A DNA stretch of 64,000 nucleotides, from assembly GCA_964017195.1 (NCBI GenBank), contig OZ024895.1:13552534-13616533 (forward strand), given 5' to 3'. This document shows, piece after piece, positions 16,950 to 28,420 of this stretch. The position numbers were made by a program, and so were the translations under genes. Each line of letters begins with the position of its first letter. Within the stretch, counting starts at the first letter, position 1. Below the pieces are notes generated by a model, which saw only the letters and a program-made list of their open reading frames with translations, was not told the DNA's origin and did not search any database. The DNA comes from Siderastrea radians (Eukaryota > Cnidaria > Anthozoa > Scleractinia > Rhizangiidae).

Positions 16950-17877
16950 TTATTCAACAAATTCTCATCGACTACCATTTCCAGAACGAGAAAAACTATG
17001 GTTCTATGATGAAAACGCTAAAAGCTAGCAACACACTAAGCTTAATAAACATCAAAACAAAACTTCAAGAAATCGAAGTTTTCTACCGTTCACTTAAAAA
17101 GACTTATTTACAAACTCATGTTTGGAAATGACAAGACAAACTAAGTAAAAAAAAAATATTGCTACCTTACCAAGAATGAGTTCTCTTCCTGTGAATTAAA
17201 TCTTTTCAACTTTACAACTTTCCGTGAGCAAGTGTGCTGCTTCGTTCGCAATAGCATTTTCTTGGTTGAGTTCTCACAATGAAAATTCCAAGTCAACCTC
17301 TGGATATCTCTGTGAGCTGAAGTAAATATTTGTTGACTTTTTGAGAGCATTTAATCAAGGAAAGTTTCTTCCAGGGAGTTAAAATTTCCGGAGAACACTG
17401 CTCAAATTGCTTCGCTTTTCAAAATGGCCACCAGAAAGCAATCAACGAAAATCTGCAGTGCACTTCCAAATATGGTCATTTAGGTATATCGCAGGATATC
17501 TGTCATGTAGGATGACAGATATTGAGGGCTTCCTTACCATATATGGGCATAGTGACAATTTGTTGAATAATAACAACGGATATTTCAGCAACGAAAGTTT
17601 GTGGATCGTGGACAATGCCGCCATGTTGGCGGACATGAAATGTAAGTATACGTTTTTTTGTTTTGTTTTCTCTGTCATGGAGAATGTTCTAGTCCAAGAG
17701 AACAATTTTCCTCCATTGTGCCGTTAATAAATGTTGTTTTTGGAAAGTTTCGTCGCTGGTAACCACCTAGGAATAATGGTAATCCATTTTAAAGTTGACT
17801 ACTTGGATGCTTTGCTCATACACTGTATTCATTCCTTGATACATCGCTTCGATCTGGACAAGAGCGCATCATTTGAA
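16950..17877. other. Non-coding stretch, probably the body of a non-autonomous element
   Basis: No supported gene. A perfect palindrome ATCTGTCAT(GTAGG)ATGACAGAT lies near 17,497-17,520. The short frames on both strands show no motifs. Confidence 0.3.
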
Positions 17878-18278
17878 GGTGTTATAAATCAGTGATACAG
17901 GGGAACTTAAATAAATAGGGGAACTTAATTTACATTTTTACTACTTCGAAATAAATGTGAGAGTGTTTGCCAATCGCTGTTTTAAAGTTTGCTGATGATT
18001 TATCTTTGATGCTCCTACTGTACATGTTACAGTTTTAATTCCTTGCTTAATTTAGTTTCATGTGTCTTAACTGCCTACAGAAATTGACGGTGTGATAAAT
18101 CAGTGAGAGTATAGGAACTTTATAATTTTATATTTTTACTACTTCGAATAAATTTGATAGCGTTTGCCAATCGCTGTTTTAAAGTTTGCTGATGATTTAT
18201 CTTTCATGCTCCTACTGTTACAGTTTTAATTCCTTGCTAAATTTAGTTTCATGTGTCTTGACTGCCTACAGAAATTGT
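17878..18278. repeat. Tandem duplication of about 0.2 kb
   Basis: Two units (about 17,878-18,088 and 18,089-18,278) share ATAAATCAGTGA, CTACTTCGAA, GTTTGCCAATCGCTG, GCTGATGATTTATCTTT and GACTGCCTACAGAAATTG-like ends, with small deletions in the second. Each unit ends in what looks like a splice acceptor (CTGCCTACAG). Confidence 0.75.
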
Positions 18279-18525
18279 AAGAAATGGAGGTTATCATCAA
18301 ATTATAGAGAACTCTTGCTGCATTTGTGGAGCTAACATTCAAGTTAAAGGAAAACGAAAGACAAAGTGTAATCTCTTCTGGCAACAAATCTCTCAATTGT
18401 GGCAACAAAATGTGGCTTTGGATTCCCCAGATGTACACCCTTTGCATGTGTGGCACAATAAATGTAGATCTCTGTGCGCCAAGGTTTTTTTATCACTGCT
18501 TGTTCAATTTGCAATGCAAAGATTC
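18272..18525 (+). CDS. Possible orphan exon with Cys pairs
   Basis: Directly after an acceptor-like CTGCCTACAG the frame stays open for 84 codons to TGA at 18,526. It reads like real protein: NSCCICGANIQVKGKRKTKC, then FWQQISQLWQQ, DSPDVHPLHVWHNKCRSLCAK. The Cys pairs (C-x2-C, later C-x3-C) suggest a zinc-binding module. There is no ATG, so a start-codon-based gene finder misses it. A donor-like AAG|GTTTTT occurs at 18,483. Possibly a remnant of a transposon or host gene; the family is not recognised. Confidence 0.4.
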
Positions 18526-18528
18526 TGA

Positions 18529-20654
18529 TTATCTCCGTAACAAATTACCAGTAATTATAATTTTAAAAGTTATTCCAAAACATAATGTATTAAAAATTTC
18601 CCTGAGTAGGAGATAAGCATTTTTATATAAATTATAACCAGATAGTGGGTCCAAAACAAGCAGGCAGGAGGGGGGGGGGTACATCCCTGTGGATGGGTTC
18701 TCCTCATTAAGCATAATTTTATGGATGAGGCTGTGGCAGCAATAACAACAGGCCTGACAAATGTTGAAGAAGGAGGGGAGATGGAAGTACAGGTTTGTTG
18801 GAAAATATTAGTTAAAGTGCACTTGTATGTGCAAGAGGAGAAACTACAGGAAGAATAGTTATTTTGGTTTTCTCCTCCATTCCATCTTTCGCAGTGCCCT
18901 CTGCTAAATTATCTTGGGCCATTATGTGCATGCTGGGGACAAGGCACTAAGATTACAGTACCTGTCAGGAACATTTATAATGATATAGTTCTTGTTATTA
19001 GAGAATCAAAAGAATCTCTGATTTGTGCCTGATATGACCTGGCAGGGCTGTAGCCAGTATAATTGTGGCAATGTCCATGGTTAAATTCTCTTCCTTGGTA
19101 TTTACTTTCCCCTTCAAAAAAAATAAAAACAACGTAAAAAGAGACAAGTGCCTCGGTTTGCCTCAAAGCAGCGACGGCCCTGCTTGGGTATTTTCACAAA
19201 GCTCTCCTAACCAAGATATAATCCTCAGTGTATTGTTTCATAACGATAGGCTTTTATTAAGAACCAATACTTTGGGAACATCATAGATGAGAAGGGCTTT
19301 GTGAATCCTCCCCATGATTCGCTCAGTTATGGATGCAAATTAAATCAACAAATTAAAAATTGTTTCTGTGATTTGTTTCTAGGTGGATGGAGGAACGAAG
19401 AATAAGATGTAGAGTGTTGACACGAAATAAAATAGTATTAACCTGAAACATTTTGACTGCTCATTTCTTCTTTCACATTTGCATTTTGTCTCGATAACAA
19501 GAACAAATTAAACGTTCCCAGGCTTAGATGAAATATATTGCAACCAAGGATTTTTCATTTTACACTCACAATAAACCCTCTGACACCCTTCAGGATCTGA
19601 GATGACTTTTAAAATTATATGAAAAATGTTCTGCTAGCAATACATGAACATAAATGTACTTTTCTATGTAATTTTACACTTTGGCAATCACAGGATTTAT
19701 ATCACCACAATCAAATTTTCAGGTGAATCCTGCAAGGGCAATTAAGTGTGACTGCAAAACAATTTCAAAGACCAACATTTATTGTTCCATTTCACCTTTC
19801 TTGGTACAGGCATATACCAACTATACTGAAATGCAAACTACAGTATTATATCAAGCTCTATGGCACCTTTTCCAGTCATGCTTTATGTTTTACAAAAAAT
19901 CACGAAAAATAAAAAAATTAAAAGTCTGAACGAAATACGATAATATCACAAGCTCGCTCCATATTTTTTCAGTCTTAGAGGAAGGGGCGCTTTCAATGAT
20001 ACCTCGCATTACAGGCTCGACTTAACCATTAGCCCTTAACTTAAAATACAATGATATGTGGGCACATTCGATAAAAGAAAGAAAACACACAACTTAAGCC
20101 CGGGCCAAAGGAGTAAGAGTTGATGAGAATTGAGAGTTTTCGTCGACTCCCATCGACTATCATCAACTCGGGCCAAACCAGAACGAGAGTTATCAAAAGT
20201 CCGTCACGAGTGACGCGTTCATTTCGTTATGCTTTAGAGAAAGCTCTCGACGACTCTCGTGACAAATTTAAGCATGTTCAAAGTCGAGGAGAGCGCAAGA
20301 GTTCAGGCCAAACCGCCCAAACGAGAGCGAGAGTCTGACCTCTCATAAACTCCGTAAACTCTCTTCGATTGACCAGTGCTTAAACTAAATAAAACTAAAA
20401 AGTGTAGACTTATGAGAAGAGAAAGCGAACTCCGACCATTTTTATGTTGGCAATAAGCTCGTTTACAACTTCAGAGCTGCAAACACGATAAAGAAAAAAG
20501 ATTACGGCACGAAATTAAATAAAAATCGTATGTACTTTCCTCGCGCTTGTCCGCCATCTTGAATTTGGCTGCAGAGAATATTGTTATGAAATGCGATCCA
20601 ATGTTTTGATCGATGACGTTTCGTGACGTAGAACAATTGTTTTCGTTTCTTCCA
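18529..20654. other. AT-rich non-coding stretch
   Basis: No supported gene. It holds a G-run (18,669-18,678). Between 20,095 and 20,340 lies a segment with repeated GGGCCAAA and variants of CGAGAGT/GACTCTCG, probably a degraded repeat. Confidence 0.3.
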
Positions 20655-21601
20655 GAACTGGTATCCTCCCGAACTGATCAACCAGTGACAGAGCGAGGCG
20701 ACGCGACGGGATACGGGAGATTAACAAACGGCTGAATTTGAAAACCGTCAAGATATGTTTTGAAATTTATGCTTTTTTTACAATATATAACTCTCAAATT
20801 CTCATAAATTCTCACCCAAATGCGAATTTGAGTTTGTTTATTGCAAATGGACAAGTTACGATTTCCCGTTCCGCTGCCGCACGTTAACAGACCTTTGTGA
20901 GATTTCGCTCTTTTCGGCGAGGAATCTTGCTCTATTTCGAGAGGTCTCTTCACCTTTGAAAGCATTTTGTATCTCTCTCGGAAAACCCCGCAGAAATATT
21001 CAAATTCAGCCGTTTGTTTATCTCCCGTATCCGGTCACGTCGTCTCGCTCTGTCATTGGTTGATCGATACAATAGTGCTGAGCGTGATGCCACTGTCGGG
21101 ATGGGGTAAGTGCTGTACATGAATTGACTGTACCACCGTGGGTCGAGAGAGATTTGATCTCGGACCCAAGCCTCGTGTTGATTTTCAAAATCATGAACGT
21201 TCGCCGAAAGAAGGGATTTTGGACATGGAGTAAGAAAAAGCTCATTTTCAGGAAATGCGCGGGGATATTTGGCGAAGGAACATTTTACAAGGTGTGGCGA
21301 TCATAGAGCTTTACCTCTGGCTGAAAAACTCTGCGATAGGATGGATTTTCTGGCCGCAAACCACCTTCGAGTACACAAGTTCGAATCTCCGGCCTGAAAC
21401 GGTGTGGTGCCTTGACTTCGTCTTATGAAGGTAGTAACAGTCGCAACAAAGCCCGGGGACAAAGAAGGCCCAAAACGATGGAATAAGCCCAAAAAACACA
21501 CAAAGACGCAAGAGATAAGTTAGTTTTATTCATTTCACTAAAAAAATGTTGAAATTTAGTTTTATTTAACGTTGGAAATCGACGATATTTTATTCCCCAT
21601 A
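20655..21601 (-). repeat. Dispersed repeat R, copy B (part), with nested MITE
   Basis: 21,060-21,601 is the reverse complement of about 8,680-9,214, continuing at 20,655-20,681 with the sequence seen at 16,430-16,446 and 16,621-16,634. A 378-bp MITE splits it at 20,682-21,059. The remaining part of the copy is at 26,955-27,292, on the far side of the Academ-like transposon. Confidence 0.75.
20682..21059. mobile_element. 378-bp MITE with about 60-bp terminal inverted repeats
   Basis: CCAGTGACAGAGCGAG at the left is mirrored by CTCGCTCTGTCATTGG at the right, and the inverted match continues through GGATACGGGAGAT and AACAAACGGCTGAATTTGAA. Flanks read GATCAA and TTGATC, so the true TIR may extend a few bases further. 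A minus-strand open frame starts at 20,965 (MLSKVKRPLEIEQDSSPKRAK) and may be the leftover first exon of a parent transposase; this is uncertain. Confidence 0.75.
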
Positions 21602-21605
21602 CATA

Positions 21606-22443
21606 TAGTCCAGAAGCCAAGACCCCAAAATTAGGGTTTCGTACAATGATCGGGTCAGAAAAGGTTTGATAGCGGATTTTGATAGAATAAGACCTGCTGA
21701 TCAATGTCAGGTAGTTTGTAGAGTTGAATTGTGGTATAGGTTACGAGTTAAGGGGGTATTTGTGTACGTCACCCCTTAAATTCATGGAAACGAGGCTCAC
21801 CTATTTGACCACTGATAATGCCTAAACTTAACGTTTATTATGACCGGAATCTTCAAATATAGTTACATCTTTGCGAAACGAATGCCAATCATGCGCAAAA
21901 TATGCAGATTTAGGTCACGTGACTGAGCTCGTGACAGCCGAGAGGCCAAAAATAGCCTTTTAGAGCTATGAATAGCATATTTAAACGTCTTCACTGTCAT
22001 AAATCTATAAATTATCCATTGACATTCTGCTATTTTCTATGAACGGGTCGTACATTCCACAGTTTCAGCCAAATTCTAGCTTATTCAGCCTGAAACAATG
22101 AAATAATTACCATTTTTGTCCCATTTACGGATTAACATGAGAACAAGGCTCAGTCAGGTAACTACTGTTTACGGCTGTATCTTTTGTTGTTTATGGAGAA
22201 AAACTTCTGATATCGTTACCTCTCAATGATATAAGGCCAAGTCACGCTCAAACTATGCAAACTAAGGTCACGTGACCGAGCACGTGACCTCCGAGAGGCC
22301 AAAAATTCTCTTTTAGTGCTAGAATCGCCCGCACTACCATGAACCTATAAATTATACGTGTATGCATGTTATCTTACGAAATCTCTTATTTACAACACAT
22401 TGTAGGTCAATGGGATACATTTTGAGACAAAATATACAAGATT
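21606..22443. repeat. Left TIR of the Academ-like element
   Basis: Reverse-complement match to 26,101-26,953 over its whole length with scattered substitutions. Two CACGTGAC motifs occur in each arm (about 21,914 and 22,270 here). Confidence 0.85.
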
Positions 22444-22597
22444 ATAACAATTTTTGGCCTTTACGAGGACTGTTGAGCATGAAAGTGAGGATAAATCATT
22501 TATCATGCTTTCTAATCTCGATTGTTGCTCTACAGAAAGTGATCCTCTTAAAAATGGAAGCCTTAAACATCAAACTCTTTTACAGTTCAAGCGCTCT

Positions 22598-25500
22598 TCA
22601 CTCCTTGTCGCTTTCTTCTGATTCACTGGTGCAAGTGAGACCGTGCGGGTTCTTGCATGCTTCATCGTCTGCAATGCAGTAGCATCCTTCTGTGCAAGCA
22701 AGTCCTGTGTTGTTGCAGGAGCAGTTTCGCAAGCAGGCAGACGTCTCGCACTTGCACGTCGTCAGCTCTAGAAGGCTTTCAGATACTGGTGCTTTTGTGA
22801 TTAACAATGATGCAAGAAGCTTAACGTCCCTCACCCATCCATGACCCTCTGGTGGTTCAAGATCTTGCATCGCTTCAAGAGCATGCCTCCACACGAATGC
22901 CTGGTAGTTTGACCGCTTTAGATGTTGAAGCAGACAATCAGACGTCGGTGGAAGTATTTCGTTTTTCTGCTTTTTCTGGCAGAACATGAGGTGACGCAGC
23001 TCAACTGCTGTGCTTGTCTTCTTGGATGCTGTATATAGGCTGCAGACGTCAGCTTCGCACTTGCCAGGTAGTCAGTACTACGACAGAAACTATCCCACGC
23101 CTTTTTCTTCCCGATACCCGCCAAAGAGCTGGTCGAATCACAGCCTGTGATCGCATGGAATCCAGGGAGAGAACTACACATCTTTTCACCCACAGCCTCT
23201 TCATGGTTTGATCTGAGTGCTTGGACCTCCCTGCACTGACCTCTTGTCACAGTCACGGCTTTCTCGCCATCTCTGAAGCCACCCCCGATCATAAGCTCCT
23301 TCTGTAGGGGGAGCTGGTCTTGACCGAGTCTGCAGAGCACAGCCGACAGGAAATCGGACAGGTTTACCTGGTGTTAAAAATAGGTAGCAAAAAATCTGAA
23401 CATCTGAATCTATAATGAAAGTTCAAACTCAGGTCAAACGCAAAAAATGTCGATTACAACTTCAAACTGCCGGTAACGAAACAGGAAGTTAGTGTTCAGA
23501 GTAAAACTTGTTAAATTAAGTAATTTAAGCCATACCTTATTCTTAGGATTAGCGATGTACTTTCCCCATTGCCTGGGTACTGGAGTGGCAGGACCTCCGA
23601 TCTACACCTCGAGACCAACGGATGCTCCCCGTCGTTGACGCTGGCCTCCTTTACTGTTCTCCCAGTATTGGTCGAAGACCACGTGGACTTGCACACAGTT
23701 GCTGGAAAAGAGCGGGGCACTGATGATGTTGTAGTACTTTTCGGAAAGCTCACCAAAGGTACTTGCTCCGGCAGACTTGGACATCTGTATAACAGCCATG
23801 CCGTCGATGATTACAACAGTTGGATTTGGTGATGCTGTAAGTCGCTGAACGTTAACGTCTTTCTCCAGGAGAGAACATAGGACGCTCTTTGCCTCTTTTC
23901 TAAGACTTCCGTCTGCGTTTGCGGGTGAATAAGGGACTGGAGACAGTTCAAAGCACAACACCTCCTTTCAGACAGATCTGACGCGTGTCTGATACGATTA
24001 GGAGCCTGCCAAACAAGTCCCTGTCCGCGTTAACAGTGACTAGCTTGTCGCTGGATTTGACACGGATCTTCTTATTTGTGCTGCTGAACGTCTTGATCTT
24101 CATGTTGGGAATCGGTTCCCAGAAACCCACAGCGTTGCTGTTAATGCGCTTCCCGACGAAGGCATTCATTTGCTGTCGGCCTTTCTCGGTACTGCGGACG
24201 AGGTTCTGGGCCACATCTTCTGGCAGAACTACTCCGGTAGCGTTATTGAGAAGCTCATCCGAATCGTGAGTAAAAGGATCTGTCATCAAGCCTGAAGAAA
24301 AACAACCCATCATCTTCTTTACGTCTTCCTCGTCTCGTTCGACTCTCCTCGCAGCTGCTTCCTTGTGCGATGCTTGTTCGCCATCTCAGAGCCCGTACAT
24401 GGCCTTCAGAGCTGAAGTAATAGATGCTCGCCCGTGGATAGTTAGAAACCACCGTTCAAGAGCCGACGGGATCTGCGATATGCTAATATCTCCTCCGCTT
24501 GACTTTGAGTCGGTGTTGATCGACTGCTCCAGGGCCATGTCGGTAAAAAGGGCTGTCCTGAACGACTTATGGTATGATTCCCTGCAGCAAACTCGTTGTA
24601 GACATCCGGGTGTGTTAGTTCCAGTTGCTGCATGTCGGCGAGGTAAACAGGTAAGTAACGAGCATAATTCTGCCTGCTCATAGCAAAGAAATGAGGTAAC
24701 ATGGCTGTGATGCTTTATAGATGCAACTTCCAGTTCCCGGTTCTCTCTGCCTTTAGAAACTGTAAAAGGGAAGTGACCATGGAAACGTACTGATCCCAAA
24801 ATGCAAAGAGCTTGGACCTTGCTCGAGTCTCCGATTTAAAGACCCCGAATAGAGACATCAATTCCGTCAGATCTGCTTCTATCTATCTCACACTCTCGCG
24901 TGCGTGATCCTTCCCGTTCTCCACCGCTCGAACGCAAACGCAATCTTACTTAGTACGGGTTCTTCTGGGATCTTCTTATCCTGTGACCGTACCAGACAAC
25001 AAACGCATTCCATATGAGACGGAGGAACACTTCTAGACAGAGCTTGTGTGCCCTAATTCCTCGGTTGTAAGATTTCCCCTTCACTAAAGCGGACGTCGAA
25101 CCAGCAGCGCATACACCTGACTCAATCAAGAGATCATCAAGTCCAGAATTACCAAACTTCTTCCCTAGCAGGGACAGAAAGTTCAGAGCAATATGAAATC
25201 CGCCCATGCGTACCACTACGATAGAGAACTCGTCAGGAAATCTCCACTAAATTTCCTTTGCCTTGCTATATATTGCAAGGTCAAAGGTTATCACAGTGTC
25301 GGCTTGACCCATCGCGGCGCTTATCTTCTGTGCATGTTTCAGTACTGTGTAGATGGTAGAATAGTCATTGGATGATCCATTGATCATTGGACAGTAGCCT
25401 ATATTGCTGATTATGAGCATCTCGGGATAGAGAATATGGTTGAATCCTAAACAGCTTGGAATCGCCTGCTTGTCCAATACTTCTGCAATGACAGCTTCTC

Positions 25501-26096
25501 CAGATTTCTTGGGACAAAGTCGAAGAAGAGCCCAGATGAAATCAGCGTTACGAGCGGTGCGTATTTCATCATTCGTATCCTTGTACCACTCCATGTTAAC
25601 AGAACCAACGTAATCAGTAACAACTGGACGTCTTCCTCTAACAGGACACTCTTCAATGTCGTACACGGTGCCGGTTTCCTGTAATGAACGCCGCTTGGCT
25701 CTCTGTTCTACCAGATTGCGGGGGTGGATCTGGACCAAACGTTTTATTCTGATAGATCACCACTGTAGTGGCATGCGAATTATTCTTGCCGTCCAGAGCC
25801 TCCTTATTCAAATCATTATTATTGGCGGCAATCTGAACAAATGCACCAGGCTTGATGTTAGTTGGTATTACAGTCCCAAACTCTTCTACCTTAGCAAGAA
25901 CTTCCTCTACAATACTCGTATTCACTGCACACATCTCATCGTAGGAAACACAATGTCCCATTCTGTTCAGCAGTTCGATAACGCGCTTGGATGATGTGAG
26001 ATGGTGAACACACATAGCAAGGCTCGTATGCGTAGGAAACTTATCACGTCCCTTTGTATTGCAATGAATGATATCTTGTGCGATGCTACATTTCAA
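22598..26096 (-). pseudogene. Academ-like transposase: XPG-type nuclease plus CXC domain (decayed)
   Basis: One long gene broken into pieces. N-terminal: 25,653-26,096 (HHLTSSKRVIELLNRMGH, NIKPGAFVQIAANNND, LDGKNNSHATT), then a shift to 25,247-25,738. Middle: 24,950-25,216, 24,386-24,799, 24,255-24,452, 23,948-24,313. Nuclease: 23,602-23,961 with VVIIDGMAVIQMSKS and VHVVFDQYWENS, like the two acidic blocks of FEN1/XPG. A TAG follows at 23,602-23,604. A likely intron (about 23,370-23,534, GTATGG...CCAG) joins to 22,918-23,340, with HAITGCDSTSSLAGIGKKKAW, the XPG helix-hairpin-helix region. C-terminal: CKCETSACLRNCSCNNTGL, a tesmin/CXC-type Cys cluster. Multiple frameshifts and a stop make it inactive. 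Confidence 0.6.
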
Positions 26097-26100
26097 ACAA

Positions 26101-26953
26101 ATAATCTCGTGTATTTTAGCCTTAAAATGTATCCCACTGACCTACAATGTGGTGTAGATAAGAAATTTTGTAAGATAACATACATACACGTATGATTTAA
26201 ACGTTAACGGCAATGAGGGCGATTTAATCGGCTATTTTAGCACTAACATATAATTTTTGACCTCTCGGAGGTCACATGCTTGGTCACGTGACCTTAGTTT
26301 GCATAGTTTGAGCATCACTGGACCTTATAACATTGAGAGGTAACGATATCAGAAGTTTTTCTCCATAAGCAACTTAAGATACAGCCGTAAACAGTAGTTA
26401 CCTGACTGAGCCTCGTTCTCATGTTAACCCGTAAATGGGACAAAAGTGGTAATTATTTCATTGTTTTAGGCTGAAAAAGCTAGAATTTGGCTGAAACTGT
26501 GGAATGTGCGACCCGTTCATAGAAAATAGCAGAATATCAATGGATAATTCATAGATTTATGATAGTGAAGACGTTTAAATATGCTATTCACGGCTCTAAA
26601 AGGCTATTTTTGGCCCCTCGGCTGTCACGTGCTCAGTCACGTGACCTAAATCTGCATATTTTGCGCATGATTGGCATTCGTTTCGCAAAGATGTAACTAT
26701 ATTTGAAGATTCCGGTCATAATAAACGTTAAGTTTAGGCATTATCAGTGGTCACATGGGTAAGCCTCGTTTCCATGAATTTAAGGGGTGACGTATAAAAA
26801 TACCCCCTTAATTCGTAACCTATACCACAATTCAACTCTACAAACTACCTGACATTGATCAGCAGGTCTTATTCTATCAAAGTCAGCTATCAAACCTTTT
26901 CTGACCCGATCATTGTACGAAACCCTAATTTTGGGGTCTTGGCTTCCGGACTA
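26101..26953. repeat. Right TIR of the Academ-like element
   Basis: Inverted copy of 21,606-22,443. The outer end is GGCTTCCGGACTA, the inner end ACAAATAATCTCGTG. The transposase start codon (26,096) is directly inside it, so the TIR probably holds the promoter. Confidence 0.85.
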
Positions 26954-27292
26954 ATAGTCTCAAATTGTCAACGGCCGCTTGTTACCCAATACCGGTCTAT
27001 GAAGGTAGTAACAGTCGTGACAAAGAAGGCCCAAAACGATGGGATAAGCCCAAAAAACACACAAAGACGCAAGAGGTAAATTAGTGTTATTTATTTCACT
27101 AAAAAAATGTTGAAATTTAGTTTTATTTAACGTTGGAAATCGACGATATACTATTCCCCATACAAAGTCTCAAATTGTTAACGGCTGCTTGCAACCCAAT
27201 ACCGGTCTCTCTCGAAGGTCACGTCCCGGCTCGAGAACCATAAATAATTGATAAATTCCTCGCTTTCTCGAGGCATGAGCTTGGGCTGCCTG
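26954..27292 (-). repeat. Dispersed repeat R, copy B (remaining part)
   Basis: Reverse complement of about 8,363-8,700. It contains one and a half of the 209-bp units and ends at GGGCTGCCTG, matching the start of copy A (AGGCAGCCC). It ends 231 bp before the host gene start codon. Confidence 0.75.
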
Positions 27293-27523
27293 TGGTTTGA
27301 AAGGATTTGCATTCCCTTTTCCCTCGCTTCTTGAAGAAAAGCGAGTCCACCCTGGTGGGGAGCTGTTTGCTTAAGGGAGACACGTGACCAGCCGAAACGA
27401 GGGAGGAAGAGAGAGGACCCTGGGTACGAGGTTGACATTTAGCACATTTCTTGTGAACGTTCCTTGAATTTGACATTTGACCTCGAAAGGAAGCTGTAGT
27501 TCCCTTCCATTTCTTTGAAAAAG
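27293..27523 (+). promoter_or_regulatory. Upstream region of the host Ig-SEA gene
   Basis: 231 bp between repeat R and the start codon. CACGTG occurs at about 27,381 and a purine-rich GAGGGAGGAAGAGAGAGGACC run at 27,397-27,420. No TATA box was seen close to the ATG. An upstream untranslated exon inside or beyond R is possible. Confidence 0.3.
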
Positions 27524-27599
27524 ATGGTTGCCTCTTTCTCGAATGTTGTGCGCTGGATTCTAGCGACCGTTTTTGTTTTCGGGTCACTTCGGCGATCTG
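27524..27599 (+). CDS. Host Ig-Ig-SEA surface protein, exon 1 (signal peptide)
   Basis: ATG at 27,524 (AAAAAGATGG context) encodes 25 residues plus one base: a positively charged start, a hydrophobic core (WILATVFVFGSL), then RRS. This is a clear secretory signal peptide. It ends at the donor CTG|GTAAGA (27,600). Phase 1 matches the acceptor at 27,767 of the next exon. It defines the 5' end of a gene that runs to the right edge. Function is unknown; Ig-SEA proteins are usually cell-surface adhesion or receptor molecules. Confidence 0.65.
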
Positions 27600-27767
27600 G
27601 TAAGAACTTCATCTGAAAGTTCAAAGACCTTCATAGTCTTCGTACCCTTCGAACGGTGCTCTTTTTCAATTCAAAACATTTAAGCTTATTTTGACTTAAC
27701 AGAACCTTAATACTGGCTTGTATACTCTGGTTATGTTGTGTTGTCTTTAATTTTCTTGCGTTTTGAG

Positions 27768-28133
27768 AGGGTCTTCAGTGGACAAGTCAACCTGACAATC
27801 CTACGATCGTGGTTCAGGGAGTAAACAGTAGTGTTGTAACTCTTATATGGCGGTACGATCTCCGTGGGGCCCAAATCAATGCTGTCTTCATTAACAGAGG
27901 TAGTAGCAGTATTCCTCTTCCAATCACCATCGCATCAAAAGTTGGGAACAGGGGATTCAATGTCTTGGATAGTTTCAAAAGTGACTACGGAGCTTTCTCG
28001 GACCCTGTAAAACTGGAATTACTAAACGTTGACAACAAGGAGGAATATTTCTACTTTATCCAGTTTCAGTACTTATTCAGCGATGGAACCGTGCAAGATT
28101 CTAATTCCCGGCAAGTACAAATTGACGTGAAAG
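27768..28133 (+). CDS. Host Ig-Ig-SEA surface protein, exon 2 (N-terminal Ig-like domain)
   Basis: With the acceptor TTTTGAG at 27,767 the phase joins exon 1, giving an E-GLQWTSQPDNPTIVVQ junction. The domain has VNSSVVTLIWRYDLRGAQI, then YFYFIQFQYLFSDGTVQDSN and QVQIDVK, the strand pattern of a V/I-set-like fold, but with no canonical disulfide cysteines. It ends in phase 1 at AAAG|GTATGT (28,134). N-glycosylation motif NSS is present. The alternative acceptor at 27,778 would put exon 1 out of frame. The next exon found is 23.6 kb away. Confidence 0.75.
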
Positions 28134-28420
28134 GTATGTAAAGTAAAAGTCTCCTTTTGGTTTGATTTGTTTCTTTGCCATCAGCGCCAAGTGACATATA
28201 ACCGTTCATGAAAGGGCATGCTTAAACTTTTCATTTCACAGCCTTTATCAACAAGTTCCTCATCAGTCTGCGTTCCCGTTTGGTATGTTTCGCAGCAATG
28301 GCAATTGGTAGTTCTCGATCGCCGCCAGCAAACGCACAATAGTTCCGTTAGCGTTTTGGTAAAGTTTACTGGACTATTTCAGTTTACATGATATTGTGAT
28401 GTTTAATCCTTGAAATAATA

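Larger units (their letters stand above)
21606..26953 (-). mobile_element. Academ-like DNA transposon with about 0.85-kb TIRs
   Basis: 5.3 kb bounded by long inverted repeats (21,606-22,443 and 26,101-26,953). Ends begin TAGTCC(A/G)GAAGCCAAGAC. It is inserted in repeat R: left flank CCCCATACA and right flank AGTCTCAAATTG are contiguous in copy A (around 8,500 and 8,705). The target duplication is unclear; at most 3 bp. The single minus-strand gene carries an XPG/FEN1-like nuclease and a CXC Cys-rich domain, a combination I associate with the Academ superfamily; this assignment is from memory and moderate in confidence. Confidence 0.6.
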
